The notes beneath the pieces are model-generated. The model had not been told where the DNA came from. It did no database searches and saw only the letters and a program-made list of their open reading frames with translations. This document shows, one piece after another, positions 36,476 through 43,978 of a stretch of DNA of 64,000 bases; within the stretch, counting starts at the first letter, position 1; each line of letters begins with the position of its first letter. A program made the translations under genes and the position numbers. The DNA comes from Hyphomonas pacifica (GTDB taxonomy: Bacteria; Pseudomonadota; Alphaproteobacteria; Caulobacterales; Hyphomonadaceae), in NCBI RefSeq assembly GCF_000682675.1, contig NZ_AWFA01000034.1:105220-169219 (forward strand), given 5' to 3'.

Positions 36476-37315
36476 TTAATAGCCAAGCTCCGCGGAGGAA
36501 CCCGCGCCGATCAGCATCTGTGAAATTGCGATGGCATCCTGGATCGGTTGCGCCTGCTGATCCGTAGAGATCAGCGTTTTCTGGCAACGGATCGCATCGC
36601 GCACTTTCGGGTCCCGCATAACGGTGCCTGCAAGATGTGGACGGAAGCCAAGGAAGGTCTGGCAAGCCCGCGCAATCGCCTCATAGGTTCTTTGCCCTGC
36701 AGCGCGTGATTCGGCCTGGTTAATACAGATCACGGGTTCCACGTTCGGCGCATAACCTCTCAGAACCTTGATGAACGCATAGGCATCCGTCATCGAGGTC
36801 GGCTCGTCCGTGATAACCATCAATGCCTTGTCGGCGGCACGCGCCAGGCGCATGCAGTTGGCCTCAATGCCGGCGCCAAGGTCCACGACCACCTGGTCAT
36901 ATTGCAGGGCCAGCGCAGAGAGACCCGCGGCAAGGCGGGCAACTTCTTCTGGCGGAAGCTCAGCGAGAGCGCCTGAGCCTGACCGGCCCGGCAGCACATC
37001 AAAACCACCTCCTGCAGCGCCGCCATCAACGGGCGTAACCGCATCATCCAGCTCAACCCAGCCTGCAATCACGGCGGCGAGGTCTGTTTCCGGTGCGATG
37101 CCCAGCTGTACGTCAACATTGGCAAGGCCAAGATCACCATCCACCAGCAGCGTGCGCTTGCCAGCCTGCGCGAAGGCAGAAGCCAGCGTGATGGCCATGA
37201 AGGTCTTGCCCACCCCGCCCTTGCCACTGGCAACAGCGATGATCGAGGCCGGAGCAACGCGCGGAGCCGGGCGCTGTTGCGGCCGATCCTGGGATTTTCG
37301 AAGCATGAAGCTCAT
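36476..37315 (-). CDS. flhG: MinD/ParA-like ATPase FlhG (FleN/YlxH)
   Basis: A 279-residue P-loop ATPase. The deviant Walker A is GKGGVGKT at 31-38, followed by VDGDLGLANVDVQLG near 58-72 and VVVDLGAGIEANC near 138-150, as in FlhG proteins that set flagellar number. The C-terminal GTVMRDPKVRDAIRCQKTLI also fits. The N-terminal DQA motif that activates FlhF is not apparent in the first 20 residues. The gene is 4 bases downstream of flhF, so the two are co-transcribed. A 136-base gap separates it from ctrA. It works with FlhF at the cell pole. Confidence 0.87.
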   Translation of the reverse strand: MSFMLRKSQDRPQQRPAPRVAPASIIAVASGKGGVGKTFMAITLASAFAQAGKRTLLVDGDLGLANVDVQLGIAPETDLAAVIAGWVELDDAVTPVDGGAAGGGFDVLPGRSGSGALAELPPEEVARLAAGLSALALQYDQVVVDLGAGIEANCMRLARAADKALMVITDEPTSMTDAYAFIKVLRGYAPNVEPVICINQAESRAAGQRTYEAIARACQTFLGFRPHLAGTVMRDPKVRDAIRCQKTLISTDQQAQPIQDAIAISQMLIGAGSSAELGY

Positions 37316-37319
37316 GAGA

Positions 37320-38327
37320 TTACGCAGCTCCTTTCAGGGCGATCACATCGCCCGGGGCATCTTCCATCAACAAGGCAGCCAGCCGGGAGGGCGCTGCCGG
37401 CACCAGCCCACCGCCGATAAACGGCGTCACGGCGAGATGCGAGAAGGCAATGCCAGCTGATGACAGGGCCGATATGGCCCCTCCCCGCCGGCGGGCAATG
37501 TCGAGTTTGGTAAGGATCGCGCGGCGAATGCCGGCGCGGGCAAAGGCACGGGCCGAATCGGCCTGATCTTCCGGATGTCCCTCGGCAGACATGACGAGCA
37601 CAGGCTCGGCGCGCACAACGGCGATCAAATCCTGCAGGCTGGCCATATCATCCTGATCGAATGGATTGATGGCCGGCAGGTCGATAATGCAGCGATTGCC
37701 GGTCTCGCGCAGCCTGCGCAGCACGTTGAACAGGGCGTCGGGCGTCTCGGCAATGCGGATCTGGCCGCGTTCCTGCTCAAGATAAGCGGCCAGCAGCTCG
37801 CCTCCGGCCGTGCCGTCGAGATCTGCGGCAACCGGCATGATCTGGGTGCGAGCCACGGCGGCGCGACGGGTCAGCTTTGCAGCTGTCGCGGTGCGGCCAT
37901 GCCCCGGAGGTCCAACGAGAATGATATCCTTTTCCAGGCGCGCCGGAATCGGGTCGCAGGTAACGATACGCTCCAGACCGGCGGCGATGGAATCTTCAGG
38001 GGCGGAGCTTGGCGTGCTGTGGCGGCCAGCCCCCTCATTTGCCACACGGTCTGCAAAGCGCTGGGGTGCGCCATGCCAGAGTAGCGCGTCGCGGACGCGG
38101 CTGTAGAGCGGGTTTTCAGAGCCACGGCCGTGACCGCCGCGCGATTCACGCAGGAAGAGCGGCTCGCTCGGCACCACTCCTCCGCCAAGCTTGTCTGTAG
38201 CTGCGCGGACCTCGACTCCCCCGTCGATTTCGCGCTCTGACAGGATCACCGCATCGGCGCCCATCTCGGCAAAAATCATCGCCTTGGCAGCTTCGAAAGT
38301 CTCCGCAGCGAACATCTTCATGCGCAT
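37320..38327 (-). CDS. flhF: FlhF-like SRP-family protein with altered GTPase motifs
   Basis: A 335-residue protein starting with MKMFAAETFEAAKAMIFAEMGADAVILSEREI, the FlhF N-terminal signature, with the NG-domain after about 110. The G1 loop reads GPPGHGRT at 139-146: the P-loop Lys is Arg145. The DTAG motif is DLPA at 216-219. TKLD at 273-276 is intact. Standard FlhF binds and hydrolyses GTP to place the flagellum at the pole; this one may bind GTP weakly or not at all. It lies just upstream of flhG and downstream of fliN, with a 164-base gap before it. Confidence 0.8.
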   Translation of the reverse strand: MRMKMFAAETFEAAKAMIFAEMGADAVILSEREIDGGVEVRAATDKLGGGVVPSEPLFLRESRGGHGRGSENPLYSRVRDALLWHGAPQRFADRVANEGAGRHSTPSSAPEDSIAAGLERIVTCDPIPARLEKDIILVGPPGHGRTATAAKLTRRAAVARTQIMPVAADLDGTAGGELLAAYLEQERGQIRIAETPDALFNVLRRLRETGNRCIIDLPAINPFDQDDMASLQDLIAVVRAEPVLVMSAEGHPEDQADSARAFARAGIRRAILTKLDIARRRGGAISALSSAGIAFSHLAVTPFIGGGLVPAAPSRLAALLMEDAPGDVIALKGAA

Positions 38328-38491
38328 GTCTGCATGTTTCCCTTGTTACACCCCATCGCACACCACCCCATTGGTGCAACAGGACATGCTTATCCTCGGA
38401 AAACAGTTAACACAGCTAAAGGTTAACAGTTTCCTGCCCTGCGTTAGGAATTGTGAAGCATGTATGGGATTTAATGTTGGCTGCCGGAATC

Positions 38492-38758
38492 TCAGGCAGC
38501 TGCACGTTCATCAACGATTTCGGACAGGGTGACCCCCAATTGTCCATCGGCGATGACCAGCTTGCCGCGCGCCATCAGGCGGTCGGAAAGGTAAATATCC
38601 ACCGGTTCGTCGGTCTTGCGCTGAAGGGCGATGATGTCCCCTTCCGACATGGCCATCAATTCCTCGATCGGCATGCGCACCTCGCCCAGCACCACATCCA
38701 CGCGGACGGGTACATCCATCAGGCTCTTCTTCAGGGCGGGGTTTTCGGAATCAGTCAT
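38492..38758 (-). CDS. fliN: Flagellar motor switch protein FliN
   Basis: An 88-residue protein that consists almost only of the SpoA fold: LMDVPVRVDVVLGEVRMPIEELMAMSEGDIIALQ, then EPVDIYLSDRLMARGKLVIADGQLGVTLSEIV. It forms the cytoplasmic C-ring with FliM and FliG and takes part in export. It is shorter than many FliN proteins because the variable N-terminal region is only about 12 residues. It follows flbE by 14 bases and lies upstream of flhF. It is part of the fliF-fliG-flbE-fliN cluster. Confidence 0.92.
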   Translation of the reverse strand: MTDSENPALKKSLMDVPVRVDVVLGEVRMPIEELMAMSEGDIIALQRKTDEPVDIYLSDRLMARGKLVIADGQLGVTLSEIVDERAAA

Positions 38759-38772
38759 GATCGTCCTTCCGG

Positions 38773-39174
38773 CTATCCTCTGAATGGGTCGGATTTAAGG
38801 GATTGCTGCGCGGCGAACAGGTCCCCCTGCCCGTCTATGATGGTGCGGGCTGTCGCCCTTATTAGCTGAGTGGCCCGCTCACTGAAACCCTCCTCCAGCG
38901 CGCAGGCCTCCAGATGGCTTGTCAGGGCCACGAGACTTGCCAAAGCCTCGTTGAGCGCATTCGTGACCGCCTGCAAGCGCTCCGCCTCGTCACGCGCCTG
39001 TTCCGCGCGCACAGTTGCAGCGCCTTCAGCCCGCGCTTCTGCCAGCAATTGCACCAGTTCCGGGGTTGTCAGGCGGACCGGCGGGTCTTCTTCGAGCACG
39101 GCAGGCGGGGCTGCCGCAACGCTGAAATCGCTGCGGAAGTCAAAAGGCGTGAGGGATTTGACAGCGCGCTGCAT
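38773..39174 (-). CDS. flbE: FliH-like flagellar export protein FlbE
   Basis: A 133-residue, mostly helical protein located between fliG and fliN. The first 40 residues are Pro/Ala-rich; the rest (LVQLLAEARAEGAATVRAEQARDEAERLQAVTNALNEALASLVALTSHL) is a coiled coil, as in FliH, the stator that holds the FliI ATPase in the export apparatus. Sequence identity to FliH is low and the call rests on order: in Caulobacter flbE lies in the same place. Its ATG overlaps the fliG stop by one base, so translation is coupled. Confidence 0.75.
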   Translation of the reverse strand: MQRAVKSLTPFDFRSDFSVAAAPPAVLEEDPPVRLTTPELVQLLAEARAEGAATVRAEQARDEAERLQAVTNALNEALASLVALTSHLEACALEEGFSERATQLIRATARTIIDGQGDLFAAQQSLKSDPFRG

Positions 39175-40115
39175 TATTCGACCAGTTCGTCCTCATCTTC
39201 CGGCAAACCACCGCGAATATCGCCCTGATTAATCAGGGCGCGCGCCAGCCGGACTAGTTCACGGCGGGCCGCTTCCACTTCGCTGCGGCGCACAGGGCCC
39301 AGCATGGCGATTTCCTCGCGCAGCAGGCTGCCCGCACGTTGCGTCATGTTGCGGAAGAAGGCCGTCGCCGTTTCCGGCTTTGCACCCTTCAGCGCCAGGG
39401 TCAGCATGGCGCGGTCTGACGATGACAGTAGGGTCTGCAGGCCTGCCGTGTCCATTTTCGCGAGATCATCAAAAGTGAACATGAGCGCGCGGACACGGTC
39501 ACCCACACCCGGCTCAGCGCTGTCCAGTGCCGCGAGCAGGTTCTGCTCTGCCTGGCTGTCCAACTGGTCAAAGATGCGGGCAATACGCTCATGCCCGCTG
39601 GCAATGGAGGGCCGCAGACTGTTGTCCAGCCAGCCGGAGACGGCCGCCTCCAGCCCTTTCAGCGCAATCGGGTTTACCGGACCGATATGCAGAAGGCGCT
39701 GCATGATATCGACGGCGTGTCTGGTGCGGATAACTTTCAGCAGCCGTGCGGCGGCTTCACCCTCCATGCGCGACAGGATCAGCGCGATGGTTTGGGGGTG
39801 CTGCCCGCCCAGCAGCTGCAGGAGGTCCGCCGTTTCCATGGCAGAGAGACGCGCCCAGACGCTGCTGCCGGCTGCGGGTTTGGGCGTGTAATGCGTGTGC
39901 GCCTTCACATAGGTCTGCACGGCTTCGGCCTCATGGCCGTAATCATCGTCCAGCGCATCCATGGCGACAGACAGCGCATGGGCCTCTTCACTGGACAGCT
40001 CTCCCCAGACCGGGGCAGCATCCGGGCCAAGCGCACGCATTAGACGAGCAGATCTAGCAAGGCCTTCCGGCGGGCGCGCGGATGGCCCAGCCTGTTTCAG
40101 GGCAAGCGCGGTCAT
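39174..40115 (-). CDS. fliG: Flagellar motor switch protein FliG
   Basis: A 313-residue rotor protein. The middle and C-terminal domains are recognisable: LLQLLGGQHPQTIALILSRMEGEAAARLLKVI near 95-130 (the EHPQ-type motif reads GGQHPQT), then RVRALMFTFDDLAKMDTAGLQTLLSSSDRAMLTLALKGAKPE with the charged torque residues. It links FliF to the stator-driven switch. Its first codons overlap the fliF stop by 4 bases, so it is coupled to fliF. The N-terminal FliF-binding domain (1-90) is less typical, which may match the unusual short FliF. Confidence 0.92.
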   Translation of the reverse strand: MTALALKQAGPSARPPEGLARSARLMRALGPDAAPVWGELSSEEAHALSVAMDALDDDYGHEAEAVQTYVKAHTHYTPKPAAGSSVWARLSAMETADLLQLLGGQHPQTIALILSRMEGEAAARLLKVIRTRHAVDIMQRLLHIGPVNPIALKGLEAAVSGWLDNSLRPSIASGHERIARIFDQLDSQAEQNLLAALDSAEPGVGDRVRALMFTFDDLAKMDTAGLQTLLSSSDRAMLTLALKGAKPETATAFFRNMTQRAGSLLREEIAMLGPVRRSEVEAARRELVRLARALINQGDIRGGLPEDEDELVE

Positions 40116-40789
40116 GCGGCCCCCCCTTCCCCATGCATCCAGCTACGCAGGATGGAGGCCGTGCGGGCCGGATCTTTCTGGACGAGTTTTGCAGCGGCGC
40201 CGGGCTCCGCGGTCAGGGCCGGTTTGGCTTTCAGGCGGGTCTCTTGCAGGGCGGGCTCAAGTGCAGCTTCAACCGGCTCTGCGGCTTTGACCCGCTTTGC
40301 ATCCGCCGCTGGTGCATCGGACGGCTTCAGTCCAATCCAGGCGAGCATCGCCAGCAATGCGCCATACAGGCCGAGTTCCGTCCAGCCTGAAGCAGACGGA
40401 CGGCCCGGCACACCGCGCGAAAAGGCGGCCTGCTCGATCACCAATTGATCGCCCTCTTCCGGATTCATCATCAGCGCGGATGTCGTCAGACGCTCCAGCG
40501 TAGGTGCGGCTTCACTGACGCGGCTCGCCAGCAGGATCAGGACGGAGTGAGACGTGCCCTCACCTGTCACCGATAGCCGGATATTTCCCTTGCCTGCGAC
40601 AGGCTCAAGAATACCCATGAGAGAGGCTTCGACCTTGGAGCCAGGCACCCACTCATCGGCAGGCTGGGTAAACAGACTTGTTCCCCGCCAGCAACCGAGC
40701 AGGATTACGATCAGACATGCAAACAGCGCGATGGCCTGTGTGGAGGGCCCCGCGCTGCGCTGCGATTTTGCGAACCGAAAATCCATCAA
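40112..40789 (-). CDS. fliF: Very short FliF (MS-ring protein) lacking RBM1 and RBM2
   Basis: The 225-residue product lies in the fliF position. A membrane helix at about 19-35 is followed by a short periplasmic part (about 45-130) resembling the RBM3 core: KVEASLMGILEPVAGKGNIRLSV, then MMNPEEGDQLVIEQAAF. A second membrane helix lies at about 139-154 and the tail ends with a FliG-binding-like KDPARTASILRSW. Normal FliF has about 550 residues with RBM1, RBM2 and a long RBM3 loop; all of these are missing. The upstream gene, sciP, ends 104 bases before it, so there is no room for lost N-terminal sequence. CAGGAG precedes the ATG. Confidence 0.72.
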   Translation of the reverse strand: MMDFRFAKSQRSAGPSTQAIALFACLIVILLGCWRGTSLFTQPADEWVPGSKVEASLMGILEPVAGKGNIRLSVTGEGTSHSVLILLASRVSEAAPTLERLTTSALMMNPEEGDQLVIEQAAFSRGVPGRPSASGWTELGLYGALLAMLAWIGLKPSDAPAADAKRVKAAEPVEAALEPALQETRLKAKPALTAEPGAAAKLVQKDPARTASILRSWMHGEGGAA

Positions 40790-40798
40790 ACACTCCTG

Positions 40799-40821
40799 AC
40801 GCCGGAAGCAGATTCCGGCGT
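40799..40821. other. Hairpin directly upstream of the fliF ribosome site
   Basis: ACGCCGGAA at 40799-40807 and TTCCGGCGT at 40813-40821 form a perfect 9-base stem. On the minus strand the stem ends just before the CAGGAG ribosome site and fliF ATG (40789). It may be a sciP terminator without T-run or a control hairpin in the fliF leader. Confidence 0.6.
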
Positions 40822-40893
40822 TCAGGACTATTCATAGGTCTCGGCGCGTAAATTTGTGTTTAACAGACAGGAGCTTGTTAACCCTGACCCCGA

Positions 40894-41166
40894 CTAGCTG
40901 CGATATTGCTGCAGGCGGGTTGTACGCAGGCCTTTGGTGCCGTGACGGTTGTAGAGCTTTTCCCAGGTCTCGTATTCCTCGTCGCTCAGGCTGTAGCGGT
41001 CACAGGCTGCCTTGCGGCTAAGAAGGCCACCAGAGACTGCTGCAACGACTTCAGCTTTGCGGCGCGTCACCCAGCGGGAGATATTAGGGGACGGCAGGTC
41101 TGCCAGGGTCAGCGTCTGGCCGTCGGGGCCGGGGACGCCTTGATTACGTGCATTATGTTTTTCCAT
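40894..41166 (-). CDS. sciP: SciP, inhibitor of CtrA-dependent transcription (DUF1153)
   Basis: The start is the ATG at 41166 (MEKHNARNQG); the frame stays open further upstream but that sequence is not SciP-like. The 90-residue helix-turn-helix protein matches SciP/DUF1153: LTLADLPSPNISRWVTRRKAEVVAAVSGGLLSRKAACDRYSLSDEEYETWEKLYNRHG. SciP binds CtrA at promoters and shuts off CtrA-activated genes in G1 cells. Here it lies at the head of the flagellar cluster, with ctrA at its other end. The 211-base region upstream has palindromes that may be control sites. Confidence 0.93.
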   Translation of the reverse strand: MEKHNARNQGVPGPDGQTLTLADLPSPNISRWVTRRKAEVVAAVSGGLLSRKAACDRYSLSDEEYETWEKLYNRHGTKGLRTTRLQQYRS

Positions 41167-41277
41167 GTCCACACCATTCTGGTTGCATAGTCGAAAACAG
41201 CCCGGCTTCTCCGGGAACTGTGGACAGGAAGATACACTGAGGGGTTTAAGCCTAGGCGTAAGGCAGTATGTCACTTT

Positions 41278-41325
41278 TACAGCTTCGGTTAGGAGGATGT
41301 TCGTAAAGCTGTACCGCCCCGGTAC
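41278..41325. promoter_or_regulatory. Two nested palindromes upstream of sciP
   Basis: TACAGCTT at 41278-41285 and AAGCTGTA at 41306-41313 are perfect inverted repeats 20 bases apart. The right arm runs into a second hairpin, GTACC at 41311-41315 with GGTAC at 41321-41325. They lie 112-159 bases before the sciP ATG and after the phosphotransferase gene on the same strand. Either an operator or a terminator is possible. Confidence 0.35.
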
Positions 41326-41377
41326 AAGAGGTGAGAATCTCCCGCATTCATTACAGAAATGACAACATTATGGCGAA

Positions 41378-42460
41378 TTATGGCAGCAATTCCAAAGCGC
41401 CATTATCCCGTGCCTGGGCCGCATGACGGCGCAACATGGTCAGGAACATTTCGTCTCCGCGCTTGGTCTGTTTAACAAGCATCGCCGCGCCGAACGCAAC
41501 CGACATACCGTAAAAACTAAACCACTGGTAGTGCCGATAGAGGTCTTCAAACGCATAATCAGTGATGCCCTGATCCTGCAGGCAGGAATGGTAATAGCGG
41601 AGCAAGGCCTGCTCATACCTGGGCCGGTCATCCCGCGTCAAACCCGCACCAATGAAATAGGCCACATCACCCGCCGGGGCGCCTTTGCCGACCGTTTGCC
41701 AGTCTACAATCGCCAGTGGCTTGGGCGCGCTGCCCTTGCCAAACAGCATGTTGTCCAGCCGGAAATCATTATGCGTCAGGGCATGCGGGCCCTCATAGCC
41801 CTCACTCCAGGCCGGCAGCGCTGTAGCATAGGCATCGCCGACTTCAATGTCTTCCGCACTCAGCCGCTCGCCATAGCGATCCTTGAATCCGTACCACAGC
41901 CCGACAACCTGCTCCGGCGGCAAGGCGGGTGGCGGTGCCAGCTCACTTCCCTGCAGCCAGGCATAGGTATCGAGCGCCGGATCATTCCAGTGCGCCGCAT
42001 GCAGCACAGCCGCAGAGGCAAGCGCCTTTTCAGCCTCTTTCACAGTGCAGCCGCGCAATTGGTCCCCCTGCTCTGACGGGGCCATATCTTCCATGATCAG
42101 GGCAAACCGGTTCGTATTGGAGTCGTAATCTGTATAGAAGGCTTTCGGCGTGATGACCCCCGCCACTTTCGGAAAGGTGCGATAGAAGTGCACTTCGCGC
42201 TCATAATGACCGAGCAGTTTCGCCGTCATCAGGCTGTCTTCACTGCCGGAGGGAAATTTGCCGACCAGTGTATCCGGGGCGTTCGATCCCTTGCGGTTAT
42301 AATCGAACACAAAGCGGACATTTTCACCGATCTGGCCTGTTCCGATTGATTTCGCGGTGAGGCCTTTTACCTCTGCATCAATGCCAATTTCTTCGAATAG
42401 AGCATTAAACCAGTCCGCCCCCAAGGTGAGCGGGTCTGCATCGAGGCCAGGTCGACTCAT
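41378..42460 (-). CDS. Phosphotransferase family protein (aminoglycoside/choline kinase fold)
   Basis: A 360-residue kinase-like protein. The Gly-poor nucleotide loop is followed by VFDYNRKGSNAPDTLVGKFPSGS with the ATP-binding Lys, FALIMEDMAPSEQGDQ at the hinge, the catalytic HNDFRLDNMLFG near 220 and IVDWQTVGKG for the metal-binding Asp. This set matches the APH/ecdysteroid-kinase-like group often found in lipid or acyl-CoA metabolism. It probably phosphorylates a small alcohol or amine, but the substrate is unknown. The ATG directly abuts the stop of the upstream TetR-like gene, so the two are co-transcribed. Confidence 0.85.
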   Translation of the reverse strand: MSRPGLDADPLTLGADWFNALFEEIGIDAEVKGLTAKSIGTGQIGENVRFVFDYNRKGSNAPDTLVGKFPSGSEDSLMTAKLLGHYEREVHFYRTFPKVAGVITPKAFYTDYDSNTNRFALIMEDMAPSEQGDQLRGCTVKEAEKALASAAVLHAAHWNDPALDTYAWLQGSELAPPPALPPEQVVGLWYGFKDRYGERLSAEDIEVGDAYATALPAWSEGYEGPHALTHNDFRLDNMLFGKGSAPKPLAIVDWQTVGKGAPAGDVAYFIGAGLTRDDRPRYEQALLRYYHSCLQDQGITDYAFEDLYRHYQWFSFYGMSVAFGAAMLVKQTKRGDEMFLTMLRRHAAQARDNGALELLP

Positions 42461-43135
42461 TCATGTTTCCTCCACTTTGGTGCTTTTATCGGCAGGATTT
42501 TCCTGCTCTTTATCTTGATCTTGTCCTGAGCGCGCCTCTTCCGCGCGGCGGCTGCGGCCCCAGCCGGTCATCCGCTGGAATTGCTGCATGCGGTCTTCTG
42601 CATCACGCAAGCCCCGGTCGAGCGCAGCCATGGTGAGAGCAAAATCTCCGCTGGTTTCCTTGCGCCAGGCCCGCTCTGCCTTGCCGATGACATAGGCGAC
42701 ACCGACGGCCTTGAGAGGCACCGGCGCGCCGGACCGTCTGTCGAGCCCTGCCGAGACAAGCGCCCAGTCCGCAGAGCGCTTGCGCGCCGCTGCCAGTTTC
42801 AGAAGCAGGGATGGCACACGGTCACGATAGGTCATCAGAGAGATCAGACCGGCGCGATGGTCTTCCATCGCCTCAAAGCGCAGCATGATGACATCAAACA
42901 GACGCTCGCGCGGCGTTTCATCATGCGAGACGCCCTCTTCCGACATGAACCCGTCGAAATAGGTCTCCGCATACGCGGCCAGTTCATCTTTACCGGCAAC
43001 ACCATGAAAGTCTGACAGGCTGAGGCCTGCTGTATCCGCAATCTCTGAAAGTGTCAGGTCAGCCCAGGCGGTTTCGGCAGCCAGCTCCAATGCAGCGAGC
43101 AGGCCTTTTCCAAGTATGCCTGCCGTATCGCTCAT
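42461..43135 (-). CDS. COQ9/TetR-like protein
   Basis: The start is the ATG at 43135, at a usual distance from GAGGAG; a GTG precedes it. The 224-residue helical protein begins with a TetR-like helix-turn-helix (GKGLLAALELAAETAWADLTLSEIADTAGLSLSDFHG) and continues with a C-terminal helical domain (DVIMLRFEAMEDHRAGLISL, LKAVGVAYVIGKAERAW) resembling COQ9. The charged tail (QDQDKEQENPADKSTKVEE) is disordered. It may bind a lipid for ubiquinone synthesis or act as a repressor of the coupled phosphotransferase gene. The ubiK gene lies 1.5 kb upstream. Confidence 0.75.
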   Translation of the reverse strand: MSDTAGILGKGLLAALELAAETAWADLTLSEIADTAGLSLSDFHGVAGKDELAAYAETYFDGFMSEEGVSHDETPRERLFDVIMLRFEAMEDHRAGLISLMTYRDRVPSLLLKLAAARKRSADWALVSAGLDRRSGAPVPLKAVGVAYVIGKAERAWRKETSGDFALTMAALDRGLRDAEDRMQQFQRMTGWGRSRRAEEARSGQDQDKEQENPADKSTKVEET

Positions 43136-43146
43136 CACTGGCTCCT

Positions 43147-43956
43147 CTAATCCATGTCTCTGGACAGCTCCCGGTCGCGGGTTATGGCGGCCCGGAGTGC
43201 CTTGCGCATCAATAGGGGCATCCCACCGTCATCCATGAGGATGTCAAGGGCTGCCTGGGTGATGCCGCCGGGTGAAGTAACCGCTTTTCTCAAAGCCCCT
43301 GGCGTTTCATCCGATGCTGCCATCAGGGCCGCCGAGCCCGTAAGGGTTTCGACCGCCAGCCGCATGGCCATGTCGCGTGGCACACCTTCGGCCTCTGCGG
43401 CTTCTGCCATCACTTCGGCCAGCAGAAAGACATAGGCCGGTCCGCAGCCGGAAATACCGGTCGCCACTGTCAGCATTTTTTCGTCCATCGGGCCTTCGAC
43501 ACGGCCCAGAGATTTCAAAAGGCGTTGAACGACCTCAATATCGGTTTTGGTCACAGAGGGCGCAGGGGCCATCAGTGCAACACCCTTGCCGATCGCACCC
43601 GGCGTATTCGGCATGACGCGAATGATACGCGGCGTTTCCAGCCTGTCCGTCAATTGGCCCAGCCGAATGCCGCCCATGACGGATACAACGAGTGTTTTCG
43701 GGCCGATCCAGACCTTCACACTTTCCACGATGCGCGGAAAGATTTGCGGTTTGACACACAGTACGACTATGCCTGCCGGGGACGGATCAGGATTGAGCAC
43801 CAATTTTCCGGCATCGGCCCAGTTCTGGACCTGTTCAGACGGCGCAGGATCGACAATCGACAGGTCCGGAGAGGCCTTGCCGGACAGCCAGCCTGTCGCC
43901 AGCGCCGAGCCCATTCTCCCGGCCCCAATCAGGACAATCGATTTTGCGCTGCTCAT
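43147..43956 (-). CDS. proC: Pyrroline-5-carboxylate reductase
   Basis: A 269-residue enzyme of the last step of proline synthesis, reducing pyrroline-5-carboxylate with NADPH. The Rossmann start IVLIGAGRMGSALATGWL is at about 7-24, the conserved VVLCVKPQIFPRIV near 67-80, RVMPNTPGAIGKG near 112-124 and the C-terminal signature (GSAALMAASDETPGALRKAVTSPGGITQAAL) near 212-243. Length is normal. It lies 11 bases upstream of the COQ9/TetR-like gene on the same strand and may be the first gene of that transcript, together with the YbjN gene before it. Confidence 0.95.
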   Translation of the reverse strand: MSSAKSIVLIGAGRMGSALATGWLSGKASPDLSIVDPAPSEQVQNWADAGKLVLNPDPSPAGIVVLCVKPQIFPRIVESVKVWIGPKTLVVSVMGGIRLGQLTDRLETPRIIRVMPNTPGAIGKGVALMAPAPSVTKTDIEVVQRLLKSLGRVEGPMDEKMLTVATGISGCGPAYVFLLAEVMAEAAEAEGVPRDMAMRLAVETLTGSAALMAASDETPGALRKAVTSPGGITQAALDILMDDGGMPLLMRKALRAAITRDRELSRDMD

Positions 43957-43978
43957 CTTTTACAGGGTTTCCGGGGCC

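Noticed and set aside
38407..38435. Two GTTAAC half-sites before flhF as a CtrA site
   Set aside because: The TTAA halves are 12 bases apart, far from the 7-base spacing of the consensus.
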